Of a DNA stretch of 64,000 bases, positions 7,140 through 14,452 are shown in pieces. Under the pieces are notes generated by a model. It searched no databases, had not been told where the DNA came from, and saw only the letters and a list, made by a program, of their open reading frames with translations. The DNA is taken from assembly GCA_963767565.1 (NCBI GenBank), contig CAVYEG010000006.1, forward strand, positions 2,080,016 through 2,144,015, given 5' to 3'. The stretch is from Palsa-504 sp963767565. GTDB taxonomy: Bacteria > Actinomycetota > Actinomycetes > Streptosporangiales > Streptosporangiaceae. The translations under genes and the position numbers were made by a program. Within the stretch, counting starts at the first letter, position 1; each line of letters starts with the position of its first letter.

Positions 7140-8287
7140 GCGCCGAGGTCGCCATCGTCGGGGTCGGGCTGCACCCGTTCGGCCGGCACGACCCGGCGCT
7201 GACCGGCATGGCCATGGGCGCCCAGGCCAGCAGGCTGGCCCTGGCCGACGCCGGGGTGAGCTGGGCCGACATCGGCTACGCGGTGGGCGGCAGCAACGTG
7301 TCGGGCAAGCCGGACACTCTGGTCGGCGTGCTGGGCCTGACCGGCGTCCCGTTCGTCAACGTCCGCAACGGCTGTGCCACCGCGGGCGTCGCGCTGGCCA
7401 CGGCGGCCAACGCGATCCGGGCCGGCGAGACCGACCTGGCGCTGGTGGTCGGGTTCGACAAGCACGCCCGCGGGGCGTTCGCGGCCAACCCGGCGGACTA
7501 CGGCCACTCGGACTGGTACGGCGAGACCGGGCTGATGATCACGACGCAGTTCTTCGCCATGAAGGACCGCAGGTACCTGCACACCCACGGGCTGAAGGAC
7601 CGGCTGCTGGCCCAGGTCGCGGCGAAAGCCTTCCGCTGCGGCGAGCTCAACCCCGGCGCCTGGCGGCGCAAGGCGATCAGCGAGGACGAGATCATGCAGG
7701 CCCGGGTGATCAACCCGCCGCTCACCCAGTACATGCTGTGCTCCCCCAGCGAGGGCGGCGCCGCGGTGGTGCTGGCGCGCGGCGACCGCGCCGCGGACCT
7801 GTGCGAGCGGCCGGTCCGGCTGGCGGCCGTGGCCAAGCGCACCCGGCGGTTCGGATCGTTCGAGGTGTTCGCGCCGTGGCTGCCGCCGGAAGCCGGCCAC
7901 AGCCCCAGCGTCGACGCCGCCCGGGCGGTCTTCGCGGCCGCGGGCGTCGCCCCGGCCGACGTGCAGGTCGCCCAGCTGCAGGACACCGACTCGGGCGCCG
8001 AGATCTACCACATGGCCGAGACCGGCCTGTGCGAGGACGGCGCGCAGCAGGAGCTGATCGACCTGAACGAGACGGCTCCGACCGGCCGGCTCCCGGTCAA
8101 CACCGATGGCGGCTGCCTGGCCAACGGCGAGCCGGTGGGCGCGTCCGGGCTGCGGCAGGTCATCGACATCGTGCTCCAGCTGCAGGGCCGGGCCGGCGCC
8201 CGCCAGGTAGCCGGCCAGCCGCGGGTCGGTTTCACGCACGTCTACGGCGCGCCGGGCATCAGCGCGTGCACGGTCCTGACCGCATGA
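7136..8287 (+). CDS. Thiolase-fold protein, lipid-transfer (Ltp) type aldolase/thiolase
   Basis: 383 residues of the thiolase superfamily. VRNGCATAG (around residue 80) keeps the nucleophile-position cysteine. The usual GHPxGATG motif reads GEPVGASG here, so the histidine is replaced by Glu, and the C-terminal CxGGG motif is absent, replaced by HVYGAPGISACTVL. These changes are those of Ltp-like proteins that act with a DUF35 partner as retro-aldolases in steroid side-chain removal, rather than of classical ketothiolases. The adjacent DUF35 gene supports this. ATG 7136 overlaps the preceding short frame. Hairpin-repeat copies flank the gene on both sides. Confidence 0.85.
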   Translation: MSAEVAIVGVGLHPFGRHDPALTGMAMGAQASRLALADAGVSWADIGYAVGGSNVSGKPDTLVGVLGLTGVPFVNVRNGCATAGVALATAANAIRAGETDLALVVGFDKHARGAFAANPADYGHSDWYGETGLMITTQFFAMKDRRYLHTHGLKDRLLAQVAAKAFRCGELNPGAWRRKAISEDEIMQARVINPPLTQYMLCSPSEGGAAVVLARGDRAADLCERPVRLAAVAKRTRRFGSFEVFAPWLPPEAGHSPSVDAARAVFAAAGVAPADVQVAQLQDTDSGAEIYHMAETGLCEDGAQQELIDLNETAPTGRLPVNTDGGCLANGEPVGASGLRQVIDIVLQLQGRAGARQVAGQPRVGFTHVYGAPGISACTVLTA

Positions 8288-8315
8288 GCGAGCCGGAGGG
8301 GGCGCGGCGCCGCCT

Positions 8316-8394
8316 GGACTGAGGAGCGAGGAACGAGCGACGAGGGAAGGCGGCGCCTTGAGGCGCCCCCGGGAGGCGAGCGGAGAGCAGAGCT
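8316..8394 (+). repeat. Dispersed hairpin repeat, copy 2
   Basis: Second copy of the repeat at 7074-7134, with an insertion near position 14 and extra bases after the hairpin. The stem-loop GGCGCCTTGAGGCGCC (6-bp arms, TTGA loop) is intact. It follows a 12-codon frame starting in the thiolase stop (ATGA at 8284) and fills the gap before the acyl-CoA dehydrogenase start at 8396. Confidence 0.85.
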
Positions 8395-8395
8395 G

Positions 8396-9637
8396 ATGAG
8401 CGAACCTGACATGCAGGCCTGGCGGTCCGGGGTGCGCGACTGGCTGCATTCGGTGTTGCCGCAGCGGCCCGAGCAGTCCGAGGGGCCGGCGGATTACGCG
8501 GTGTTCCAGAACATCACCGAGGAGGCCGAGCGCGACCTGCTGGACAGGGTGCGGGCCTACCGCAAGCAGCGGTACGACGCCGGGTACGGCGCGATCGCGC
8601 TGCCCGAGGAGCTGGGCGGGGCGGGTCTTTCCATGCGGTACGTGGTGGCCTTCACCGAGGAGGAGCAGGCCTTCGATTCACCGCAGTCGACGGAGCTGAT
8701 CAGCGTGACCTGCGGGCTGGTGGGGCCGACCATCGCCACGTTCGGCACCGCCGAGCAGCGGGCCAAGTACGCGCGGGCCTTCCTGCGCTCGGACCTGCTG
8801 TGCTGCCAGCTGTTCAGCGAGCCGGGAGCCGGCTCGGACCTGGCCGCGGTGGCCACCAGCGCGGTGTTCACCGAAGGGGAAGGCTGGCTGCTCGAAGGGC
8901 AGAAGGTGTGGTCGTCCGGGGCCCGGTTCGCCGACTACGGCCTGCTGCTGGCCCGGACCGACCGGGAGGTGGCCAAGCAGGCCGGGCTGACCATGTTCCT
9001 CATCCCGATGGACGCGCCCGGGGTGGAGATCCGGCCGATCCGGCAGATGAGCGGCGCCTCGTCGTTCAACGAGGTGTTCCTGTCCGGGGTGCAGGTGGGC
9101 GACGACATGCGGGTCGGGCCGGTCGGCGAGGGCTGGAAGGTGGCCAACGCCACGCTCGGCTTCGAGCGCACCGCCAGCGGCCAGGGCACCCGGCGCAAGG
9201 GCGGCTCGTTCGACGACCTGCTCAGGCTGGCCCGCAGGCTGGGCAAGTCGGCCGATCCGGTGGTGCGGCAGCAGCTGGCCGACGTGTACGTGCGGACCCA
9301 GCTGCGGGCAGCCACCACCGAGCGGGTGGCCCGGGCGGCCGCGGCCGGCGCCCCGCCGGGGCCCGCCGCATCCATCGGCAAGCTGGTCGCGTCGGCCAAC
9401 CTGATGCGGATCGCCGAGGTGGCCAGCTCCCTGCTGGGCGCGCGGATCGCCGCGGACAGCGGGGAGCCGGACGGCTTCGCCTGGACCGAGCACCTGCTCG
9501 GCGCGCCCGGCTACCGGCTGGCGGGCGGGACCGACGAGATCCAGCGCAACATCATCGGCGAGCGCGTCCTCGGCCTGCCCCGCGAGCCGCGCGTGGACAA
9601 GGGCGTCCCCTACTCCAAACTCCCCCGCAGCAGCTGA
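8396..9637 (+). CDS. Acyl-CoA dehydrogenase family protein
   Basis: 413-residue FAD-dependent acyl-CoA dehydrogenase. LCCQLFSEPGAGSDLAAV is the flavin/substrate block, GQKVWSSGARFADYGLLLART the beta-domain, and LAGGTDEIQRNIIGERVLGLPREP the C-terminal signature. It differs from the 5390 gene in having GGTDEIQ rather than YDGPSEV, a form common among actinobacterial FadE proteins working as heteromers in steroid or side-chain oxidation. Heteromer formation with another dehydrogenase in the window is possible but not shown. ATG 8396 follows repeat copy 2. Last intact gene of the rightward block. Confidence 0.92.
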   Translation: MSEPDMQAWRSGVRDWLHSVLPQRPEQSEGPADYAVFQNITEEAERDLLDRVRAYRKQRYDAGYGAIALPEELGGAGLSMRYVVAFTEEEQAFDSPQSTELISVTCGLVGPTIATFGTAEQRAKYARAFLRSDLLCCQLFSEPGAGSDLAAVATSAVFTEGEGWLLEGQKVWSSGARFADYGLLLARTDREVAKQAGLTMFLIPMDAPGVEIRPIRQMSGASSFNEVFLSGVQVGDDMRVGPVGEGWKVANATLGFERTASGQGTRRKGGSFDDLLRLARRLGKSADPVVRQQLADVYVRTQLRAATTERVARAAAAGAPPGPAASIGKLVASANLMRIAEVASSLLGARIAADSGEPDGFAWTEHLLGAPGYRLAGGTDEIQRNIIGERVLGLPREPRVDKGVPYSKLPRSS

Positions 9638-9666
9638 CCGCGCCGGGTGCGGGGTGCGCAGCGGGA

Positions 9667-9763
9667 TTACGGGGCGCAGTAGCCGCCGTCGATGGGGAGG
9701 GTATGGCCGGTGATCCATTTTTGCCTCGTCTGAGGCCAGGAAGGCGACGACCGCCGGGGGTGG
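9667..9763 (-). pseudogene. SDR C-terminal fragment A (frameshifted)
   Basis: On the reverse strand the sequence reads AVVAFLASDEAK and then, after a one-base shift near 9726, WITGHTLPIDGGYCAP and a stop at 9667. Joined, this is the standard C-terminus of a FabG-like dehydrogenase, but nothing upstream of about 30 residues remains. It abuts a second SDR tail (fragment B). Confidence 0.7.
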
Positions 9764-9774
9764 CGGCGCAGCCG

Positions 9775-9797
9775 GGTTACCGGTCTTCGACCGAGCG
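9775..9797. repeat. 23-bp direct repeat, left copy
   Basis: Begins GGTTACCGGTCTTC and is identical to 11514-11536. It contains the short hairpin CGGTC-TTC-GACCG. The two copies bracket the phosphoesterase gene, 1739 bp apart. Confidence 0.85.
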
Positions 9798-9890
9798 GCC
9801 GCCTTCGCGGCCGCCGCTGACCAGGATGTTCTGCCCGGTGACCCCATGCGGCGGCGGGCGAGGCGACGTAGAGCACGGACAAGTCGGCCT
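9777..9890 (-). pseudogene. SDR C-terminal fragment B (frameshifted)
   Basis: Reverse-strand frames give VLYVASPAAAW and, after a one-base shift, VTGQNILVSGGREGG, then SVEDR and a stop at 9777. This is another SDR C-terminus without its catalytic part. Its last codons are the 23-bp direct repeat that recurs at 11514, after the phosphoesterase gene. The 9638-9975 gap therefore holds two tandem SDR remnants and no intact gene. Confidence 0.7.
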
Positions 9891-9975
9891 AGGTCGGATT
9901 TGGGGGCGCCGGGGGCGGGTAGAGGGTTGGCCGTTAGCCGCGACGCTGGACATCTCATCTGAAGGTGACACCAAG

Positions 9976-11451
9976 GTGTGGGAACTGCTCGAACGCCGTG
10001 AGATCAAGCGCCTGGCCCGCCGTCGCGCGGCCCGGGAGCAAGGACCGCTCCCCCAGCCTGGGCTGCCCGCCGGGCAGGACCTCCTACCGCAGATCAAGCA
10101 CATCGTCGTACTGATGATGGAGAACCATTCCTACGACAACTACCTGGGCATGCTGCGAGGCCGGGGCGAAGGCTTCCCGCTTGGCCCCGATAACGAACCC
10201 GAAGTCTCCAACACCGGGGTTAGCGGTGAGGTCATCCGGGCTTTTCACCTGCCTGTCACCCAACAGATATACGGCGTGCCTACACAGAACTGGGCGGCGG
10301 CCCATCAGCAGTGGGACGAGGGGAAAAACGACGGGTTCGTGACCAGTGCGCAGGCCGCGCTGGCCGACGTCGCTGATAAGGCGGCACACAGCGATATCGG
10401 CGTGGAACCGGTCGCGGCAGGCATGGGTTACTGGACAGAAGAAGACCTGCCGTTCTACTACGGGCTCGCCCGGACTTTCCCGCTGGCCGATCACTGGTTT
10501 AGCTCATGCCTGGGCCCCACTTTTCCCAACCGTCGTTTTCTTATCGCGGGGACGGCCCACGGCCTTATCGACGACTCGCCCTATGATCTGCTCGATTACC
10601 CTCCCGCCGGGACCATCTTCGACATGCTGACCAGTTACGAGATCTCCTGGGTCAATTATCACCCGGTGGCGCCCGGCGAGACCAGGACGAAGCACTACGC
10701 CCGGCATAAGCGGAAGATGACTAAGCGCCGGCTGGGACGCGCCTTGCCCAGCGCGAACGCCGACGTCGAAAAGGATCTCAAATTCACGGCCGACATCTTC
10801 CCGCTCGGAATAGGCCGCTATATGCAGCACATCCGCAGCATGGACCAGTTTTTCGCGGATGCTGCTGATGGCATGCTGCCGGCCTTCAGCATCGTGGACC
10901 CGGACTTCGATGCCTATTCCGAGGAGAACCCGCAGGATATCCAGAAAGGCGAAAGCTACGCGGCCGAGGTCATCAAGCGGGTCATGCACGGTAAGGGATG
11001 GCCGCACACCCTGCTGATCTGGGTATATGACGAGAACGGCGGCTACTACGACCACGTGCCGCCTCCGGCGGCAATTCCGCCGGATAACATCGAGGGAAGG
11101 AGCGTGATCGGGAACGCGACCCCGCTCGAGAAGCTCCTCCAGCCGGTTTTCCCCCGCCTGACCAGGGTCAAGCGACACCAGACCGAGGGACCGCACACGT
11201 ATGATCGCTACGGGTTCCGCGTGCCCGCTGTGATCGTTTCGCCGTATGCGCGGCCTGGCTACGTCTGCTCCGAGGTTCTGGACCACACGTCGGTGCTCAA
11301 GCTGGTCGAGGAGAAATGGAATCTGCCGCCGCTCACGGCGCGGGATGCCGCGGCGGGCACGCCGCTGAGCGCGCTTGATCTCACCGGCGCCCCCGCCTTC
11401 CTGACCCCGCCGCCGCTACCCGAACCTCGGCTGGAATGGGGTTCCTGGTAA
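9976..11451 (+). CDS. Phosphoesterase family protein (phospholipase C / acid phosphatase AcpA-like)
   Basis: 491 residues of the alkaline-phosphatase-like phosphoesterase family (PF04185) that includes bacterial phospholipase C. The metal/nucleophile motif MMENHSYDNYLG is at residues 47-58, followed by FPNRRFLIAGTAHG, WVYDENGGYYDHVPPP and the late VIVSPYARPGYV. No Sec or Tat signal is present from the chosen GTG, which follows GAAGGTGA by 7 bases, so a cytoplasmic or non-classically exported enzyme is implied. Codon use is visibly less G+C-biased than in its neighbours (for example TAT, GAT, ATA and TTT codons). With the flanking 23-bp repeat this suggests a transferred segment. Confidence 0.88.
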   Translation: MWELLERREIKRLARRRAAREQGPLPQPGLPAGQDLLPQIKHIVVLMMENHSYDNYLGMLRGRGEGFPLGPDNEPEVSNTGVSGEVIRAFHLPVTQQIYGVPTQNWAAAHQQWDEGKNDGFVTSAQAALADVADKAAHSDIGVEPVAAGMGYWTEEDLPFYYGLARTFPLADHWFSSCLGPTFPNRRFLIAGTAHGLIDDSPYDLLDYPPAGTIFDMLTSYEISWVNYHPVAPGETRTKHYARHKRKMTKRRLGRALPSANADVEKDLKFTADIFPLGIGRYMQHIRSMDQFFADAADGMLPAFSIVDPDFDAYSEENPQDIQKGESYAAEVIKRVMHGKGWPHTLLIWVYDENGGYYDHVPPPAAIPPDNIEGRSVIGNATPLEKLLQPVFPRLTRVKRHQTEGPHTYDRYGFRVPAVIVSPYARPGYVCSEVLDHTSVLKLVEEKWNLPPLTARDAAAGTPLSALDLTGAPAFLTPPPLPEPRLEWGSW

Positions 11452-11458
11452 CCGCCGA

Positions 11459-11482
11459 GGTTCCTGGTAGCTGCAAGGAACC
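11459..11482 (+). terminator. Hairpin after the phosphoesterase gene
   Basis: GGTTCCT (11459-11465) pairs with AGGAACC (11476-11482) across a 10-base loop. GGTTCCTGGTA also occurs just before it at 11440. No T-run follows, so factor-independent termination is uncertain. Confidence 0.4.
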
Positions 11483-11513
11483 CGAGCGGGCGCATGTTTC
11501 CCGCTTTTGTGGC

Positions 11514-11536
11514 GGTTACCGGTCTTCGACCGAGCG
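11514..11536. repeat. 23-bp direct repeat, right copy
   Basis: Identical to 9775-9797. It lies 13 bases beyond the stop of the Rieske oxygenase (11550) on that gene's downstream side, closing the phosphoesterase segment. Confidence 0.85.
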
Positions 11537-11549
11537 TAGAGCGGTCCGG

Positions 11550-12926
11550 TTACCTGGTCTGGTCCGGGGCCGGGTCGGCCAGCCAGCGATCGAGCAGATG
11601 GTGGAAGTGCCTGATCTTGCTCTCCTGGTAGACACCGAAGGTGACGCCTGGTTTCTGCGTGGTCCGCAGGCCCTTCTGCACCGCCTCGAGGTTGAACTCG
11701 TCCTGGTCGAACACCCGGGCCAGCGAGCCGAGTTCATCGACGGCGCTGCGCCACGGCTGGTCCGCGCTCAGGCGGCGCTCGGCCACCGGCGGCGGCCGCT
11801 CGCCTTGGAACGGCGACAACAGGAATACATCCATGATGCAGCTCTGGTGATCGTCGCCGTTCGGGCGGAAGCGGTAGGTGATCTGGTTGAACCCGCCCCA
11901 GGGATGCATGTTGGGGAAGACGGTCATGAAATAGCTGTCGACCAGCTCGGCGTCGGTGAGCGAGTCCACGTAGGCCCCGTTCATGACCGACCGCAGCGAG
12001 CGGCGGGCCGCTTCGGCCAGCGTCCGGCGCGCGGTGCTGCCTTCCGGTACCTCGAGGATCGGCGGGTCGTCCGCCCGCTGGTCGATCTGGCTGTTCAGCC
12101 GCTGCTGCTCGTCCGGTGCCCAGGACAGGTAGGGGCTGGGCACCCCTCGGGCCGAGATGGCCCGCGACACGTTGCCGAAGATGTCGTACTGGCTGTTGGC
12201 GTCGGCGAACCCGGGCAGCAGCTGCGGATGGGTGGTGATGACGTGGAAGGACTCCATGAACGCCTCCTGGGCGATCTTCCAGTTCACCTTGAGCACCTTG
12301 GAGATGTGCACCCGGGTGTACCTGTCCTGCAGCGGCCAGCGGTCGAAGAACGCCGGCAGGTCGCCGAGGAAGTCCGCCAGCGGCTCGCAGTCGGGGTCCA
12401 TGTTGATGAAGACGAAGCCGCCCCAGGTTCCCACCCGGACCTCGGGGAGGCGGAATTTGTCCGGGCGGACCTGCGGGAAGTCCCAGGCGCTCGGGACGCG
12501 CTTGAGGCTCCCCTTCAGCGACCAGCAGAAGCCGTGGAAGGCGCACAGCAGCTCGTCGACGTGGCCGCGCTCGTCGCGCAGCGCCCGCCCGCGGTGCAGG
12601 CACGCGTTGTAGTAGGCCTTGATGCCGTCCGGGCCGGGCGCCGCCCGGACCAGCAGGATGGAGGAGTCGCAGATGTCGTAGACCTCGGTGTCGCCGACCT
12701 CGGCCAGTACCTCTTCCCGGCAGGCGAACTGCCACACCCGGCTCCAGAGCCTGGCCTTCTCCCGCTCGTGGAACTCCCGGGCCAGGTAGCGCTCGACCGG
12801 GATGTCCGCGTCCCCGAAGTAGCCCGGCTCGTCCCGGCGCAGCGAGGCCGGCACCGGCTTGCTGTCGATGTCCAGCAGGTCCTGATAGGACGGCCCGTTC
12901 CCGCGGAACCCGGTCGGTGCGGTCAC
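11550..12926 (-). CDS. Aromatic ring-hydroxylating (Rieske) oxygenase, alpha subunit
   Basis: 458-residue Rieske non-heme iron oxygenase. The [2Fe-2S] ligands are Cys109 and His111 (CLHRGR) and Cys128 and His131 (CAFHG). The catalytic iron site ESFHVITTHP supplies His228 and His233, with Glu225 where many enzymes have the bridging Asp. It would hydroxylate a ring or demethylate using electrons from a separate reductase, which is not found nearby. GTG 12926 follows GGAG by 9 bases, overlaps the upstream stop (GTGA) and is preferred over longer frames. The beta subunit is absent, as in alpha-only (KshA/GbcA-like) systems. Confidence 0.9.
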   Translation of the reverse strand: MTAPTGFRGNGPSYQDLLDIDSKPVPASLRRDEPGYFGDADIPVERYLAREFHEREKARLWSRVWQFACREEVLAEVGDTEVYDICDSSILLVRAAPGPDGIKAYYNACLHRGRALRDERGHVDELLCAFHGFCWSLKGSLKRVPSAWDFPQVRPDKFRLPEVRVGTWGGFVFINMDPDCEPLADFLGDLPAFFDRWPLQDRYTRVHISKVLKVNWKIAQEAFMESFHVITTHPQLLPGFADANSQYDIFGNVSRAISARGVPSPYLSWAPDEQQRLNSQIDQRADDPPILEVPEGSTARRTLAEAARRSLRSVMNGAYVDSLTDAELVDSYFMTVFPNMHPWGGFNQITYRFRPNGDDHQSCIMDVFLLSPFQGERPPPVAERRLSADQPWRSAVDELGSLARVFDQDEFNLEAVQKGLRTTQKPGVTFGVYQESKIRHFHHLLDRWLADPAPDQTR

Positions 12927-13177
12927 GAGAACGTCTCCTCGGTTTCGAATCGTCTGCTGCGCGCCGCGGCACCTCCCGGTTTGCGCCCTCCGCTCTCGAT
13001 CCACCGGCACAGTTCGGGATCGGCGACGCGAAGCTCGCCGAGCACCCAGCGCCCGTTGCGGTCGAACCGTCCCTGCCGTCCGTGCTTGTCCGTAACCTGG
13101 ACGGGACCGATGTCGTCCTCGGCCCACTCGTACACGGCTTCACTCAGGGCGTGCTGAATCCTGCGCACGGGTCTCAC
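12923..13177 (-). CDS. Possible separate 84-residue protein upstream of the Rieske oxygenase
   Basis: Internal start alternative within the long dehydrogenase frame. GTG 13177 has GGAG six to seven bases upstream and gives a compact basic product: RIQHALSEAVYEW, then DKHGRQGRFDRNGRWVLGELRVADPELCRWIE. The composition is unlike an acyl-CoA dehydrogenase tail. Its stop overlaps the oxygenase start, so it would be translationally coupled. A TATAGA-like box and a palindrome lie 30-70 bases upstream. Family not recognised; a small partner of the oxygenase is possible. Confidence 0.5.
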   Translation of the reverse strand: MRPVRRIQHALSEAVYEWAEDDIGPVQVTDKHGRQGRFDRNGRWVLGELRVADPELCRWIESGGRKPGGAAARSRRFETEETFS

Positions 13178-14452
13178 TCCCAGCTCCGGGGGTACGAACC
13201 AGACTGCGGCGCAACCACGAGCCGCTCTATAACTGTAGACGCTGTCTAGTTGAGGTTTCCAGGCCGGCCCCCGTGCGGCCTGCGGTAACCAGCCCAGCAG
13301 GGCGGCCAGGCGCTCGCGGTGCACCGTCGCGTCGCCGAGCAGCTGCTCGTCGGCCCGGGCCCGCCTGAAGAACAGGTGCGCGTCGTGCTCCCAGGTGAAC
13401 CCGATGCCGCCGTGGACGTGCACGTTCTCAGTGGCGACCGTGGTGAACGCCTCGCTGCACCAGATCTTCGCCACCGCCGCGGCCTCGGCCAGCCGGGCGG
13501 AGTCCGGCTCGGCCAGCAGCGCGCGGTCGACGGCGGAGCGGCTCATCTCGACCAGCAGCAGCAGGTCGGCGAGCTTGTGCTTGACGGCCTGGAAGCTGCC
13601 GAGCGGGCGGCTGAACTGATGGCGGATCTTGGCGTACTCGACGGCCATGCCCAGGCTGGCGGCCGCCCCGCCGACCTGCTCGGCGGCCAGCACGACCAGG
13701 GCCACGTCGAGCGCGGCGGCCACCGGGCCGGCCCCGCCGCCACCGGTGGTCAGCGCGGTGCCGGCCGCGCCGTCGAAGCCGACCCACGCCTGCCCGCGGG
13801 TCGGGTCCAGCGTGGGCAGCGCCCGGCGGCGGACGCCCGTGCCATCGCCTGCGACCAGGAACAGGTCGCAGCCGGACGGGGTCCTGGCCGCCACGACCAG
13901 GTGCGCGGCGCTGGCCCCGTCGAGGACGAAATCCGCCCGGCCGCGCAGCTGCCAGCCTGGCCCGTTCGGCTCCGCTTCGATCCTCAGGCGGTCGGGCCGC
14001 CAGCATCCGTCGCCGTCGGTTCCGGCGAACGCGGCCAGCTCGCCGCCGGCCGAGAGCCGGGCCAGCACGTCGGGTCCGCCGTCCGGGCAGCGGGCCAGGA
14101 TCTGGCCGGCCAGGACCGTGGAGGAGAAGAACGGGACCGGCAGCAGCGAGCGGCCCAGCTCCTCGGCGACGACGGTCAGCTCGGCCAGGCCGCCGCCCGC
14201 GCCCCCCAGGTCCTCGGGCAGGCCCAGGCCGGCCAGGCCCATCTCGCCGCCGAGCAGCCGCCAGGCCTGCTCGTCGTAGCCGGGCTGGTCCTGGCCGGCC
14301 CCGGCGGGGGCGCGCTGGTCAGGGCCGGCCTGGGCGTCCAAGCGACGGCGGGCCGCGGCGAGGCCGCCCGATCCTTCGATGAGGTCAGCCACCGCCTCGC
14401 GCAGCGCGGCGAGTTCCGCGGCGCGCTCGGCGTCCTGCTGCGCGGTAGTCAC
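12923..14452 (-). CDS. Acyl-CoA dehydrogenase with unusual read-through C-terminal tail
   Basis: One open frame of 509 residues. Residues 1 to about 388 are an acyl-CoA dehydrogenase: LGLPEDLGGAGG (77-88), IRHQFSRPLGSFQAVKHKLAD (276-296) and HGGIGFTWEHDAHLFF (347-362) are diagnostic, the last being typical of FadE partners in steroid-type heteromers. Such proteins normally end near ERLAALLG, but here no stop intervenes and the frame continues 121 codons through a palindromic, promoter-like segment into a small downstream protein (see 12923-13177). GTG 14452 overlaps the upstream stop. Either the native stop was lost by recombination or the two are truly fused. Confidence 0.8.
   Translation of the reverse strand: MTTAQQDAERAAELAALREAVADLIEGSGGLAAARRRLDAQAGPDQRAPAGAGQDQPGYDEQAWRLLGGEMGLAGLGLPEDLGGAGGGLAELTVVAEELGRSLLPVPFFSSTVLAGQILARCPDGGPDVLARLSAGGELAAFAGTDGDGCWRPDRLRIEAEPNGPGWQLRGRADFVLDGASAAHLVVAARTPSGCDLFLVAGDGTGVRRRALPTLDPTRGQAWVGFDGAAGTALTTGGGGAGPVAAALDVALVVLAAEQVGGAAASLGMAVEYAKIRHQFSRPLGSFQAVKHKLADLLLLVEMSRSAVDRALLAEPDSARLAEAAAVAKIWCSEAFTTVATENVHVHGGIGFTWEHDAHLFFRRARADEQLLGDATVHRERLAALLGWLPQAARGPAWKPQLDSVYSYRAARGCAAVWFVPPELGVRPVRRIQHALSEAVYEWAEDDIGPVQVTDKHGRQGRFDRNGRWVLGELRVADPELCRWIESGGRKPGGAAARSRRFETEETFS
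13236..13248. promoter_or_regulatory. Palindrome TAGAC-GCT-GTCTA, operator candidate
   Basis: Perfect 5-bp arms around a 3-bp centre, in the junction between the acyl-CoA dehydrogenase homology and the small protein/Rieske unit. On the minus strand TATAGA follows within 15 bases, so repression of a promoter at about 13210-13250 is plausible. The site being inside an open frame is odd. Confidence 0.5.

Noticed and set aside
8284..8320. 12-codon frame starting in the thiolase stop
   Set aside because: Too short to be a supported gene; it runs into the hairpin repeat and stops.
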